Origin: Candidatus Dadabacteria bacterium
GTDB lineage: Bacteria; Desulfobacterota_D; UBA1144; Nemesobacterales; UBA2774
Assembly (NCBI GenBank): GCA_020849425.1
Contig: JADLGH010000021.1
Location: 1 to 38,739 of the forward strand
Reading direction: 5' to 3'
DNA length: 38,739 nt
In this document: positions 1-10,095 of the stretch, in pieces
Position numbering within the stretch: the stretch's first letter is position 1
How the letters are laid out: every line of letters starts with the position of its first letter
The notes under the pieces: model-generated
What the model was told of the DNA's origin: nothing
The model's database searches: none
Seen by the model: the letters and a program-made list of their open reading frames with translations, nothing else
Translations under genes and position numbers: made by a program

Positions 1-9
1 AATGCAAGA

Positions 10-110
10 AAGCATATCTGGTACTGCTCGGAATATCTCAGATTAGAATGTGAGAAATCTTTATTTATTCTTTAATCCGTCATGCTGAACTCGATTCAGC
101 ATCTTGCTTT
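10..110. repeat. Dispersed non-coding repeat mosaic, left copy
   Basis: Three short modules here recur after the sigma factor gene. Positions 10-50 resemble 9881-9921. Positions 50-78 resemble 9982-10009 (shared GAGAAATCT and CTTTAATCC). Positions 79-110 contain a hairpin, ATGCTGAA (82-89) and TTCAGCAT (95-102) with a 5-nt loop, followed by ATCTTGC; the same design is at 9735-9755. The module order differs between the two places. Nothing in it looks coding. It is best read as a family of dispersed intergenic repeats. Confidence 0.65.
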
Positions 111-151
111 AATTCTTCTTGCTGTGGAAATACACTGAGTGGTGGACAGCG

Positions 152-499
152 TTAAATGTACCGTACCTGATTTTTCATTTCGTCGGCCGTGACATTGTTC
201 AATATCATGAGCAGCCTGTTAGTAATTTCGGGGGCAGAACGCCGCGATGCCAGGATGATGCCGCAGTGCTCACGATTAGAGTCGAGATAGTCTCTCGCAA
301 GGATCTCGAAGTCCACTCGATTATGCGTCACGAGTGTCTTGTGACACGCAGTCGCATATTCGAGTTGCTCGACGTCCGTGTTCCCGAGCTATTCGGCGTC
401 CCTGGTCGTGAGGACCGAAAAACCATGTGCCTCAAGCTTCCTGGAGACAAGTACATCGACGTCTTCGTCAAGATAAAGCTCAATGAAAATTTGATCCAT
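152..499 (-). pseudogene. DUF5615 (PIN-like) protein, interrupted by in-frame TAG
   Basis: Read from ATG at 499 to TAA at 152, the frame gives a 115-residue DUF5615-type protein. It starts MDQIFIELYLDEDVD, with the acidic LDED motif typical of this PIN-like family, and later has TTRDAE, LGNTDVEQLEYA and LVTHNRVDFEIL. Codon 37, between DAE and LGNTD, is TAG (plus-strand positions 389-391). Homology continues on both sides in the same frame, so this is a nonsense mutation and not a frameshift. The gene lies just behind a DUF433 gene, the usual partner in putative toxin-antitoxin-like pairs. The product is probably truncated and inactive unless the stop is read through or is a base-call error. 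Confidence 0.75.
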
Positions 500-530
500 G
501 GAATATTCGGTACGCGGCAATTACAGCTTG

Positions 531-821
531 TCAAGCTTGGGAATCGACATTAAAAAGAGGGTCCATCTCACGTTCGTCTATACGATTACGCTCTATATAC
601 CTATTAATCTCTTCTTTATTGTCGGAATAGTAGCTGAGAGCGTCGAAAATCTGAGACAGTTTTATATGCGGCAATCTTTCCGGTATTTCCTCAGGCGATA
701 CCCCCAGTCTCCATATTTCCACTATGGCGCGCACGGGAGTCCTGGTATTCCGGATTATCGGTTCACCGTTCAATATGTTGTCGTCTTTCACGACGTAGCA
801 ATGGTTAGTAGAGCTTACCAT
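531..821 (-). CDS. DUF433 family protein, antitoxin-like
   Basis: The 96-aa product has the DUF433 pattern: GEPIIRNTRTPV near residues 19-30, a GVSPEEI turn, then a segment ending in DALSYYSDNKEEINRYI. The family is a small winged-helix-like domain that often precedes a DUF5615 gene and is proposed to be the antitoxin of that pair. Here the partner follows after 31 bp but carries a stop codon. There is no ribosome site. A TATAAT box (830-835, minus strand) ends 8 nt before the ATG, so the mRNA may be nearly leaderless. The function as antitoxin is inferred from family and context only. Confidence 0.8.
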   Translation of the reverse strand: MVSSTNHCYVVKDDNILNGEPIIRNTRTPVRAIVEIWRLGVSPEEIPERLPHIKLSQIFDALSYYSDNKEEINRYIERNRIDEREMDPLFNVDSQA

Positions 822-843
822 GAGTGTTAATTATACATTATTG

Positions 844-881
844 AAAAAGTCGAGGCACTCCCCCGTCTCCAAGGGAGCGCC
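844..881 (-). terminator. Rho-independent terminator of clpB
   Basis: On the minus strand, GGCGCTCCC (881-873) pairs with GGGAGTGCC (862-854), nine pairs including one G-U, with a 10-nt loop. A run of five T follows a few bases later (848-844). It starts 12 bp after the clpB stop codon and overlaps the upstream region of the DUF433 gene. Confidence 0.75.
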
Positions 882-893
882 CCATGTTCATTC

Positions 894-3536
<2,643 letters not shown>

Positions 3537-3592
3537 AGATTATTTGATCTCCAGGTTGGATTTGCGGCTGAAAATTAAAAGCCGTTATCCTA

Positions 3593-3621
3593 ATAATAGT
3601 AATCGGTTAGCCGGTTTTCAA
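3593..3621 (-). promoter_or_regulatory. Sigma-70-type promoter of clpB
   Basis: On the minus strand, TTGAAA (3621-3616) and TATTAT (3598-3593) are separated by exactly 17 bp, 57 bp upstream of the clpB start. No heat-shock operator is visible. The rest of the 324-bp gap between clpB and the nitroreductase gene (3537-3860) holds only this promoter and the divergent one at 3783. Confidence 0.65.
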
Positions 3622-3782
3622 CCCGGCTTCGGCAAATATAATCCTCCTCTACGCAGGCTTCGGGAATCCCTTGTCCCGGCGCGCTTGCCGCCGCCCCGGC
3701 CCCCGGTTCTCCCCACTCCGTCTCGGGCCCGGCCGACGACACGCTTTTTTCACTCGAAAACAACGTTTACATCGCGAATTAC

Positions 3783-3811
3783 TTGACTTTTTTTTTCGGA
3801 AATAATAATAT
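3783..3811 (+). promoter_or_regulatory. Sigma-70-type promoter of the nitroreductase operon
   Basis: TTGACT (3783-3788) and TAATAT (3806-3811) are separated by exactly 17 bp. The transcript would have a leader of about 40 nt ending in a strong AGGAGG ribosome site. Confidence 0.65.
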
Positions 3812-3860
3812 GGTTCTTTGTCTGGTAAGAAACCAAATACATAGGACACAGGAGGCCGAA

Positions 3861-4889
3861 ATGAGTCAACTAATAAGTGACGATCTCCCAAAGGCCAGCG
3901 ACGTTCATCCATTGGATACGTTCGAATCTATAGGTCTCAGGAGATCAATCAGGTGGTACGAACCGAATAAACCCGTCGAAAGATGGAAGGTACAGGCAAT
4001 GCTCGAGGCTGCGAGGATTGCTCCTTCTGCCGGTAATCTCAACGGACAGAGGGCTATCGTCGTCTACAGGGACGAGGACCCGGAGATTTGGGAGTTCATC
4101 TCCGACTGGAGCCAGATCACAACGCAGATGGCCCCGATTCTCGTTTTCTGGTGTTACGACCTGGCGGCTTACGACGTTCAGGGACAGCAGCTCCACGACC
4201 TCATGAGGACAGGAGCTCTCGACAAGGCTCACGGCTGGGAATACGAGCGCGTTAACAGGCTCTTCCCGCTTCCCGCGATTCTGCCCGATTTCGTTCTTCA
4301 CAGACTCGCTTGCATCGACCTCGGTAACGCAATACAGAACTCGATCCTCACGGCTACGTCCCTCGGGCTCGGCTGCTGCCTCAACGGCGCAAGCGGCGGC
4401 GCAAGGCGTAACGTGAAGGACAAATTCAATCTTCCTCCGTCATACGTATTCTGCTGGCTGATGACAGTGGGTTATCCGTCCGAGAACCTCGACGGCGGCG
4501 GCACCAGGGGACGCCCCCCGTTCGAAACCATGTTCTACAAGGGCAGGGTCGGACAGCCGTTCGAAAGGGATCCGAAGACCGTCGAGCTGCTTAAAGAGCT
4601 CAATATGATCCAGGAGCCGGGGCCGAAGCCGGGAAGGCTCGAAGAGATCAACAAGCTCACGATCAGGTTCGGCCTTGGCGAAGAATCCCTCACCGACTGG
4701 AAGCTCACCCCTTCGCAGCTTAACGACCCGGTCAACGCCGTCGACAAGAAGGTTGAGCCGCTCAGCCCCGAGGAAGTCAAGGCTTCCGCGGCCGGCGCAA
4801 CGGAAGGCGACTTCAAGCTCGTTCCGACGGTCAGGAGGGAAGTTCTCGACCAGTACAGGAAAGAGAAGGGCATCGGCGACGCCGACTAA
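3861..4889 (+). CDS. Nitroreductase family flavoprotein with C-terminal extension
   Basis: A 342-aa protein of the FMN-dependent nitroreductase superfamily. It has the entry motif RRSIRWYEPNKPV (27-39), the FMN-contacting PSAGNLNGQ (55-63) and the late glycine-rich GLGCCLNGASGG (169-180). Family members reduce nitro groups, quinones or related substrates with NAD(P)H. The substrate here is unknown. Beyond the core (about residue 235) is a 100-residue tail, charged and proline-rich, that I do not recognise. The ATG at 3861 is chosen because AGGAGG stands 5 nt upstream; an in-frame TTG at 3783 is part of the -35 box and is rejected. Codon use is strongly biased to C-ending codons, suggesting high expression. 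A 65-aa gene follows in the same operon. Confidence 0.85.
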   Translation: MSQLISDDLPKASDVHPLDTFESIGLRRSIRWYEPNKPVERWKVQAMLEAARIAPSAGNLNGQRAIVVYRDEDPEIWEFISDWSQITTQMAPILVFWCYDLAAYDVQGQQLHDLMRTGALDKAHGWEYERVNRLFPLPAILPDFVLHRLACIDLGNAIQNSILTATSLGLGCCLNGASGGARRNVKDKFNLPPSYVFCWLMTVGYPSENLDGGGTRGRPPFETMFYKGRVGQPFERDPKTVELLKELNMIQEPGPKPGRLEEINKLTIRFGLGEESLTDWKLTPSQLNDPVNAVDKKVEPLSPEEVKASAAGATEGDFKLVPTVRREVLDQYRKEKGIGDAD

Positions 4890-4918
4890 GGTTAAGAAAA
4901 CCAAGGAGGTTTTTAAAC

Positions 4919-5116
4919 ATGGCAGAAGTCACTATTCAGATACCGGATCCGATACTTAACATAATCAAGAAAAGGGCCGAGTTGACGAAGACCACGGCGG
5001 AGCAGCTCATAGCCACGACGGCTATACTTTGCTACGCGTCGGCTCACTACGATTCCTCGAAGTGGCTGAAATTCCAGGACCCGACCAAGGACGAAATGAC
5101 GGCCCCCTGGAGGTAA
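4919..5116 (+). CDS. Small protein of 65 aa in nitroreductase operon
   Basis: I do not recognise this protein. It begins with a short beta-type stretch (VTIQIPDP) and then helices (ILNIIKKRAELTKTTAEQL), a layout that recalls small ribbon-helix-helix proteins. However, it continues into a hydrophobic helix (IATTAILCYASA) and an aromatic, charged tail ending in TAPWR. A strong AAGGAGG lies 9 nt before the ATG. The gene begins 29 bp after the nitroreductase stop and is followed by a strong terminator, so the two genes form a closed operon. It could be a subunit or partner of the nitroreductase; DNA binding is less likely given the C-terminal half. Confidence 0.75.
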   Translation: MAEVTIQIPDPILNIIKKRAELTKTTAEQLIATTAILCYASAHYDSSKWLKFQDPTKDEMTAPWR

Positions 5117-5166
5117 GCACCTTCGCGGTACTATCGGAAATCCGATAACATTTGACGATAACAACT

Positions 5167-5202
5167 GCGGGGAGCATCGAAAGGTGCTCTCCGCTTTTTT
5201 TT
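5167..5202 (+). terminator. Rho-independent terminator of nitroreductase operon
   Basis: GCGGGGAGCATC (5167-5178) pairs with GGTGCTCTCCGC (5183-5194) around a GAAA tetraloop, followed by eight T (5195-5202). This is a textbook intrinsic terminator and the strongest one in the window. Confidence 0.92.
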
Positions 5203-5464
5203 GTCGGTCCCGTATAACCGCGCTGCGTGCGTGTTACTCGTTAGGCCCTTCTTTAAATTTCCAGAATCGAGGCATACCGCTCCCGGTATTTCCCTTTAGT
5301 GAAGAAGCTGCGCGCGCGTTCAAAAGGCCGGGGCCTGCAGGATGTGCGGTTTATCAGGGGGCCCGGTGTGGGCCGGCAAACGGGTGAGGAATGAAAGGCC
5401 GACGGGGCAGGACGCCCGCCGGCCGGGCGATCTCGTTCTTATTATATCGATTGGCTTGCCGGTT

Positions 5465-6610
5465 TCAGATCCCGAGCTCTCTCGCTATGACGACGTGCTG
5501 AATCTCGGAAGTCCCCTCGGTTATCGATGCCAGCTTGGCGTCCCTGTAGTATCTCTCCACCGGGAACTCGACGCCGTACCCGTACCCTCCGAGCACCTGC
5601 ACGGCCTCCGTCGCCACCCACTGCACGACCTCGGCGGCATATAGCTTGGCCATCGAAGCCGTCTTGAGGGATTCCTTGTCGTCGCGGCCGTAATGCCACG
5701 CCGCCTTGTAGACGAGGAGCCTCGCCGTCTCTATCTTCACGGCCATCTCGGCCAATTTGAAGCTTATTGCCTGGAATTTCGATATCTGCCTGCCGAAGGC
5801 CTCGCGCTCCTTCGAATACTGAAGGGCGAACTCGAAAGCCGCCTGCGAAAGCCCGACCGATTTGGCCGCGTGCGTGATCCTCGCGCCGAGTAGCGTAGCC
5901 ATGGCCCCGTTAAAGCCGCCTTCGCCGACGAGCAGGTTCTCCTCCGGCACTTCGCAGTTCTCGAACACCAGCTCCGCCGTGTCGGCCGAGCGGTGCCCGA
6001 GCTTGTGTATCTTGTTCTTTTCGGTAAATCCCGGTGCGTCAGCGTCCACTATGAAGAGGCTGATGCCCGTGCCTTTCTTTGTCTTGTCGGTGTATGCGGC
6101 GACGATCACGAACTCCGCCATCGTCCCGTTCGTTATCCACGTCTTTACGCCGTTAAGCACATAGCGCCCGTCCTTCTTGACGGCGGTACAGCGTATGCTG
6201 CGCGCGTCCGAGCCCGCGTCGGGCTCGGTGAGCCCGAGCGCCCCGATCACCTTCCCCTCGACTCCCGGCAAAAGGTATTTCTCTTTCTGGGCGTCCGTTC
6301 CGAACTTATACACCGGCACGCACGAAAGGCTCGTGTGGGCGTTTACGCACATGGCGATGCCTGCGTTTATCCTCCCCATCTCCTCCGCGAATATACATTC
6401 CGTAACCTTGTCGAGCCCGACGCCGCCGTATTCCTCGGGGAACGAGATGCCTAAAAATCCCATCTCGCCCAGCTTGGGGAATATGTGTTTCGGGAATTTC
6501 TCGTTCTTCTCCGCCTCTTCCACGAGCGGCGCTATTTCATTTTCACCGAAGTCCCTGATCGTATCCCTGAACATCTGCTGCTCTTCGGTAAATTCAAAAT
6601 CGATAGGCAT
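5465..6610 (-). CDS. Acyl-CoA dehydrogenase
   Basis: A 381-aa FAD enzyme that introduces the alpha,beta double bond in acyl-CoA thioesters and passes electrons to electron-transfer flavoprotein. The N-terminal helical domain starts MPIDFEFTEEQQMFRDT. The middle domain has the signature GALGLTEPDAGSDA and WITNG. The C-terminal domain carries QVLGGYGYG and ends with ITEGTSEIQ, where Glu365 sits in the position of the catalytic base of the short-chain/butyryl-CoA type enzymes. Chain-length specificity cannot be read from sequence alone. GGAGGG lies 5 nt before the ATG. No beta-oxidation partner genes are adjacent, so the enzyme stands alone here. Confidence 0.93.
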   Translation of the reverse strand: MPIDFEFTEEQQMFRDTIRDFGENEIAPLVEEAEKNEKFPKHIFPKLGEMGFLGISFPEEYGGVGLDKVTECIFAEEMGRINAGIAMCVNAHTSLSCVPVYKFGTDAQKEKYLLPGVEGKVIGALGLTEPDAGSDARSIRCTAVKKDGRYVLNGVKTWITNGTMAEFVIVAAYTDKTKKGTGISLFIVDADAPGFTEKNKIHKLGHRSADTAELVFENCEVPEENLLVGEGGFNGAMATLLGARITHAAKSVGLSQAAFEFALQYSKEREAFGRQISKFQAISFKLAEMAVKIETARLLVYKAAWHYGRDDKESLKTASMAKLYAAEVVQWVATEAVQVLGGYGYGVEFPVERYYRDAKLASITEGTSEIQHVVIARELGI

Positions 6611-6672
6611 GTAACCCTCCTTTACACTGCAAAATTATCCGTTCCGCGGCCCCTGATTTTTCGGTGGAAATC

Positions 6673-6701
6673 ATTATAGCATGATTATAAATTTTGTGTA
6701 A
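6673..6701 (-). promoter_or_regulatory. Promoter of acyl-CoA dehydrogenase gene
   Basis: On the minus strand, a perfect TATAAT (6678-6673) is preceded by TTACAC (6701-6696) at 17 bp. The -35 box is imperfect. It is divergent from the dodecin promoter just to the right. Confidence 0.5.
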
Positions 6702-6732
6702 GGAAAAGGGCCCCCGGCGGGCCAAATTTACC

Positions 6733-6762
6733 TTGACTTTATTTTTGGATTCTTATTATAGT
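6733..6762 (+). promoter_or_regulatory. Promoter of dodecin-like gene
   Basis: TTGACT (6733-6738) and TATAGT (6757-6762) are 18 bp apart, about 40 bp upstream of the start codon. The AT-rich stretch around the -10 box offers overlapping alternatives. Confidence 0.55.
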
Positions 6763-6800
6763 AATAGTAGGCGTGAAAATCACACAAGGAGGTATTGATT

Positions 6801-7007
6801 ATGGCTGTCGCAAGAATCACGGAGATAATCGGATCGTCCCAGAAGTCCTGGGAAGACGCAGTGAAGAACGCGCTCGATAGGGCTAACAAGACCCTCCGGG
6901 GCCTTACCGGAATCGAAGTCACCAAAATGAACGCTGCCATAGGCGACGACGGCAAGATATCCGAGTACAGGGCTCACGTCAGGATAACGTTCATACTCGA
7001 AGGATAA
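6801..7007 (+). CDS. Dodecin family protein lacking flavin-binding residues
   Basis: The 68-aa protein has the dodecin fold pattern: short strand (VARITEIIGSS), one helix (SWEDAVKNALDRANKTL), then two strands ending in VRITFILEG. Dodecins form hollow dodecamers; classic members stack flavin against a tryptophan in an L-D-W-F-E-V segment and hold it with a glutamine. Here the matching segment reads LTGIEV, and the glutamine position appears to be Arg, so flavin binding is unlikely. The SWE helix start and the DDGKI turn resemble, from memory, the actinobacterial calcium-dodecin type. ATG 6801 is chosen over an in-frame TTG six bases earlier because AAGGAGG is 8 nt upstream. Confidence 0.85.
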   Translation: MAVARITEIIGSSQKSWEDAVKNALDRANKTLRGLTGIEVTKMNAAIGDDGKISEYRAHVRITFILEG

Positions 7008-7061
7008 GCTTCGTACGGCGGACCGTAAAACGGCCGCAACGTAACGTGGAAAACTCGACAG

Positions 7062-7095
7062 GGAAGGGCGGGCCAAACCGCCCTTCCTTATATAT
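7062..7095 (+). terminator. Terminator of dodecin-like gene
   Basis: GGAAGGGCGG (7062-7071) pairs perfectly with CCGCCCTTCC (7078-7087) across a 6-nt loop and is followed by TTATATATAT. The tail is AT-rich rather than a pure T run. Confidence 0.75.
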
Positions 7096-7140
7096 ATGCT
7101 GCTACCTCCGGCCTCTTAATCCCCCGGGCCCGGCGCCCGG

Positions 7141-7167
7141 TTGACAAAATGCCGCCCGAATTATAAT
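7141..7167 (+). promoter_or_regulatory. Promoter of first phasin-like gene
   Basis: A perfect TTGACA (7141-7146) is followed by TATAAT (7162-7167) at 15 bp, or by TAATAG (7164-7169) at 17 bp. It lies about 30 bp upstream of the ATG. Confidence 0.6.
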
Positions 7168-7197
7168 AGTAGTTAACTATGCTCACGGAGGCGTCCG

Positions 7198-7590
7198 ATG
7201 GCTGAAAGAGATAACCCCTTCAGGGAATTCCTCAATGTCCTGGAAAACCAGGGGAAAGAGATCGAGAAGATGTTCAAGCCCATACTCGAAAGCCAGAAAA
7301 AAGCGCATGAAATGTCCGAGCCCGCGCTCGAGTATCAGCAAAAACTCTTCCTGGAGTCCATCGAGCTCCAGAAGGCCCTCATGGAAAACATCATGGACAC
7401 CACGAAGCGCATGCTCCGCATGATGTCGACGGAGCCCGCCCGTTACAATTTAGGCGGCTCGTTCCCCGGAAACCAGTTCATGGACTACATGCGGACGATG
7501 CAGACCATACAGGACAACTGGATGGACCAGCTTAAATCCGCCTCCTCGCTCTTCGAGGATTTCATGAGCGGTGGAAAAGGCAGAAGATAA
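7198..7590 (+). CDS. Small helical protein, phasin-like
   Basis: A 130-aa soluble protein that is almost wholly amphipathic helix, rich in Met, Gln, Glu and Lys, with no signal peptide or membrane segment. Residues 1-75 form a long charged helical stretch (NQGKEIEKMFKPILESQKK onward). A short Gly/Pro break (LGGSFPGNQ) separates a second helical part, and the end is basic (SGGKGRR). This composition and length match phasins and related polyhydroxyalkanoate granule proteins, but no diagnostic motif is present. CGGAGG lies 6 nt before the ATG. A second protein of the same type follows 275 bp downstream with its own promoter. The link to polyester granules is inference. Confidence 0.6.
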   Translation: MAERDNPFREFLNVLENQGKEIEKMFKPILESQKKAHEMSEPALEYQQKLFLESIELQKALMENIMDTTKRMLRMMSTEPARYNLGGSFPGNQFMDYMRTMQTIQDNWMDQLKSASSLFEDFMSGGKGRR

Positions 7591-7806
7591 GACGTCGGCC
7601 GAAACGCTCACCGGTGATCTTCTTCGTTCCGCCCTTTCCGGGCGCCAGGGGGTTCTACGCTGCTCCTCCGCTTTCCGCCCGGCGGCTTCTGCGCCCATCC
7701 CCGAATTACAAGCGATTGCGTAAGATTTGTTGCTGGTTAAATAAGATATTCATAATTCACAGCCGCTTACGTCGCCATATTTCTTCGCATATGCGTACAT
7801 TTTCTC

Positions 7807-7836
7807 TTGACAACGTCTCTTAAGTTGTTATATTAC
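7807..7836 (+). promoter_or_regulatory. Promoter of second phasin-like gene
   Basis: A perfect TTGACA (7807-7812) is followed by TATATT (7829-7834) at 16 bp or TATTAC (7831-7836) at 18 bp, about 30 bp upstream of the start. The upstream 200 bp (7591-7800) show no gene. Confidence 0.6.
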
Positions 7837-7865
7837 TATTAAATCGCAGACAGGAGGTCATGCAA

Positions 7866-8285
7866 ATGGCGACCAAAGCAAAACCATATGACGTAAAAGA
7901 CTTCACGGAGCCGGTTAAGGAATTGTCGAGGCTCGTAAAAGAGACTTACCTTAACACGATAGACTTCTCCCGTTCGATATCCGAGGAGAACAAGAAGATG
8001 TTCCAGAAGCAGCTCGACTACGCGCTCGACGCAGAGAAGGAATACGTCAGCACGGTAAAAGACCTCTTCGACAAATTCCCGAAGGAAGAAATCCCCTTCG
8101 CCGGGATGGACTCAAGGGCGTTCGACGACGGCTTGATAAGGGCGCTCGAGTACAGGAAGCAGGTAATCGATTCGCTCAAAACCATGTCCGACAATGTAAC
8201 CGGCGGCAGCCACGACATGGCGAAGAAGAACGTTGTGAAGGCATTCTCGATTTTCGACGAAGCCCTCGATTCGTTAAAAATATAA
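7866..8285 (+). CDS. Phasin family-like protein
   Basis: A 139-aa soluble helical protein. The pattern VKELSRLVKETYLNTIDFSRSISEENKKMFQKQLDYALDAEKEYV recalls phasins, amphipathic proteins that coat polyhydroxyalkanoate granules: long heptad-like helices with few breaks, and a moderately hydrophobic end (KAFSIFDEALDSLKI). There is no signal peptide. ATG 7866 is chosen because AGGAGG (7852-7857) is 8 nt upstream; the in-frame ATG at 7860 would be only 2 nt away. The gene has its own promoter and is followed by a GC-rich hairpin. No PHA synthase gene lies in the window, so granule association is not proven. Confidence 0.65.
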   Translation: MATKAKPYDVKDFTEPVKELSRLVKETYLNTIDFSRSISEENKKMFQKQLDYALDAEKEYVSTVKDLFDKFPKEEIPFAGMDSRAFDDGLIRALEYRKQVIDSLKTMSDNVTGGSHDMAKKNVVKAFSIFDEALDSLKI

Positions 8286-8305
8286 GCTCTGAAGATCAGA
8301 CATAC

Positions 8306-8330
8306 GCGGGGGACGGTAACGGCCCCCGCT
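8306..8330 (+). terminator. Possible terminator after second phasin-like gene
   Basis: GCGGGGG (8306-8312) pairs with CCCCCGC (8323-8329) across a 10-nt loop. It lies 20 bp after the stop codon. It lacks a real T run, so it may be a weak or factor-assisted terminator. Confidence 0.45.
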
Positions 8331-8343
8331 TACAATTGCCCGG

Positions 8344-8372
8344 TTTTCAGTCCTTAGCCCATTCTCTATAAA
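8344..8372 (+). promoter_or_regulatory. Possible promoter of sigma factor gene
   Basis: TTTTCA (8344-8349) and TATAAA (8367-8372) are separated by 17 bp. Both boxes are imperfect. The leader to the chosen start would be about 115 nt. Confidence 0.4.
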
Positions 8373-8493
8373 CTCACATCACATACACTTGCCGGGATTT
8401 ACAGGTACCCTCATATCCATAGGGATCATGAAGGAGCCTGAAGCTTCGGCCTCGCGAGGTCGAGGGTTTCCGGCGGCGTACGTAAAGGGAATC

Positions 8494-9690
8494 ATGAAAA
8501 AGTCAAAGGAATATCTAAAGCCTGCTCCTGACATAAGGGCGCTCGAAACGCGCGAGTCCGAAGCCGACTACGACGGGGGCGCTCCGTTCGAGGACGAAAA
8601 CGAGCCCCTGCAGTTCGACGACGACACGGGGGCCGCATTCGACCCCGGCGCGCCGCGGAGGAAAAAGAAAAAACCGGGGGCTTCGAAGCTCGAAGAGCAC
8701 CTCCGCCTCCTTCACGTCTACTTCCGGGACTTAGAGCACGAAACGTCCCTCCTTTCTCCGAAAGAAGAGCTCCGCATCGCGGCCAACATCCGTAAATGCG
8801 AAAACAAGGCCGAGGCCATAAAGACCGTCCTCACCGAGCTCGCCGAGGGGGAGGCTCCGGAGAAGCCCCGGAACGAATACCCCTTTTACGACGGCGGCGA
8901 TATGCTGGATTACGTCCAGAGGATGAACACCTTATCCAACGCCTACGTGAAACGCTCGAACGAGCTCAAGAACCGCTTCATAAAATCCAATCTTAAACTC
9001 GTAATCAGCATCGCCAAGAACTACATGGGAAGGGGCCTCCCGCTCGCCGACCTCATACAGGAAGGCAACCTCGGCCTCATGCGCGCCGTCGAAAAATTCG
9101 ACTATACACTCGGATACAAATTCTCGACGTACGCCAGCTGGTGGATACAGCAGGCCGTCTTCCGCGCACCGTTCGAAAAAACGAAGACAATACGCATCCC
9201 CGTTTATCTTTACGAATGGGCCGGCAAGGTAAAGGCCGTAACCGCCATGCTCACGAAGGAGCTCGACAGGGAGCCTACATGCGAAGAAATAGCAAAGGAG
9301 CTCGAAATCGCGCCCTCCGTCGTAAAGCGCATCATTCAAACGGCGTCCGACGTGATGAACAACGTCCAGTCCCTGGACGCACCCATTTCCAACGATGACC
9401 AGCGCACCTACATCGAATTCGTCGAGGACTCGAAGATACCGCCCCCCGACACCGCTATACTCAAACGCTCTATACAGAACAGGATAGAGGACGTCCTCTC
9501 GACGCTCACTCCCAAGGAAGAGGAAATCATAAGGATGCGATTCGGGATAGGTATCGAAACCACGTACACCCTCAACGAAATAGGCGACAAGTTCGGCGTC
9601 ACCAGGGAGCGCATAAGACAGATCGAAAAATCAGCCCTCGACAAGATAGCGTCCTCATACCTCGGCGACTATCTCAGGGATTTAGTCTAG
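8494..9690 (+). CDS. Sigma-70 family RNA polymerase sigma factor (group 1/2 type)
   Basis: A 398-aa sigma factor. An acidic and lysine-rich N-terminal stretch (to about 75) precedes region 1.2. Region 2 has [19 protein letters not shown] and the -10-binding [16 protein letters not shown]. Region 3 contains [11 protein letters not shown]. Region 4 has [14 protein letters not shown] and the -35-reading helix-turn-helix [15 protein letters not shown]. There is no large non-conserved insert as in RpoD of many proteobacteria, so it may be an alternative group 2 factor or a compact primary one. The start is uncertain: ATG 8494 (AGGG 5 nt upstream) is preferred because codons between 8389 and 8494 look non-coding; ATG 8428 is the alternative. 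Confidence 0.9.
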   Translation: MKKSKEYLKPAPDIRALETRESEADYDGGAPFEDENEPLQFDDDTGAAFDPGAPRRKKKKPGASKLEEHLRLLHVYFRDLEHETSLLSPKEELRIAANIRKCENKAEAIKTVLTELAEGEAPEKPRNEYPFYDGGDMLDYVQRMNTLSNAYVKRSNELKNRFIKSNLKLVISIAKNYMGRGLPLADLIQEGNLGLMRAVEKFDYTLGYKFSTYASWWIQQAVFRAPFEKTKTIRIPVYLYEWAGKVKAVTAMLTKELDREPTCEEIAKELEIAPSVVKRIIQTASDVMNNVQSLDAPISNDDQRTYIEFVEDSKIPPPDTAILKRSIQNRIEDVLSTLTPKEEEIIRMRFGIGIETTYTLNEIGDKFGVTRERIRQIEKSALDKIASSYLGDYLRDLV

Positions 9691-9698
9691 AATCCGAC

Positions 9699-9719
9699 GT
9701 CGCGGCCGTGAGCCGCGAC
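9699..9719 (+). terminator. Hairpin after sigma factor gene
   Basis: GTCGCGGC (9699-9706) and GCCGCGAC (9712-9719) form a perfect 8-bp stem with a 5-nt loop, 9 bp after the stop codon. No T run follows, so termination may depend on Rho or on the repeats behind it. Confidence 0.45.
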
Positions 9720-9728
9720 AACAACTTA

Positions 9729-10055
9729 TCCGTCATTCTGAACATGATTCAGAATCTTGCCTTTTTCTTTTTTGTAATTCCCAGGAATTCCGAGCGAGCG
9801 AGGAATCACCCCTCCAGTCTGTCATTCCTGCAACGATTCCGGATGAGCGAGGAATCGGACGCCCTTGGCCGACTGTTATGAAGCATGTCTAGTACAGCTC
9901 GAAAGTAACTCAAACCAAAATAGCAGGAACCCATTCAGTTTCCCACCAGCAATCCATCAAGATCTTGTCATTTCGAGCTTATGCGAGAAATCTATCTTTG
10001 CCTTTAATCCCCCTTAGAAAAAGGGGGACAATTCCGAACGCGTGAGGAATAGGGG
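9729..10055. repeat. Mosaic of dispersed hairpin repeats
   Basis: This 405-bp gap holds no gene. It contains a hairpin ATTCTGAA/TTCAGAAT (9735-9755), the counterpart of 82-102. Three copies of ATTCC-N10-GGAAT follow (9787-9806, 9836-9855, 10031-10050), with similar 10-nt loops (GAGCGAGCGA, GGATGAGCGA, GAACGCGTGA). A module at 9881-9921 resembles 10-50. One at 9982-10009 resembles 50-78. CCCCCTT/AAGGGGG (10009-10027) forms a further hairpin. The units are short, palindromic and free of transposase, as in REP/MITE-like intergenic repeats. Confidence 0.75.
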
Positions 10056-10095
10056 GATTTAATCTTTTAACTGATCTGGGAAATCCACCATCCCC

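Noticed and set aside
3783-3860. Longer nitroreductase starting at TTG 3783
   Set aside because: This TTG is the first part of the -35 box, and the extra residues have no homology; the ATG 3861 has a perfect ribosome site.
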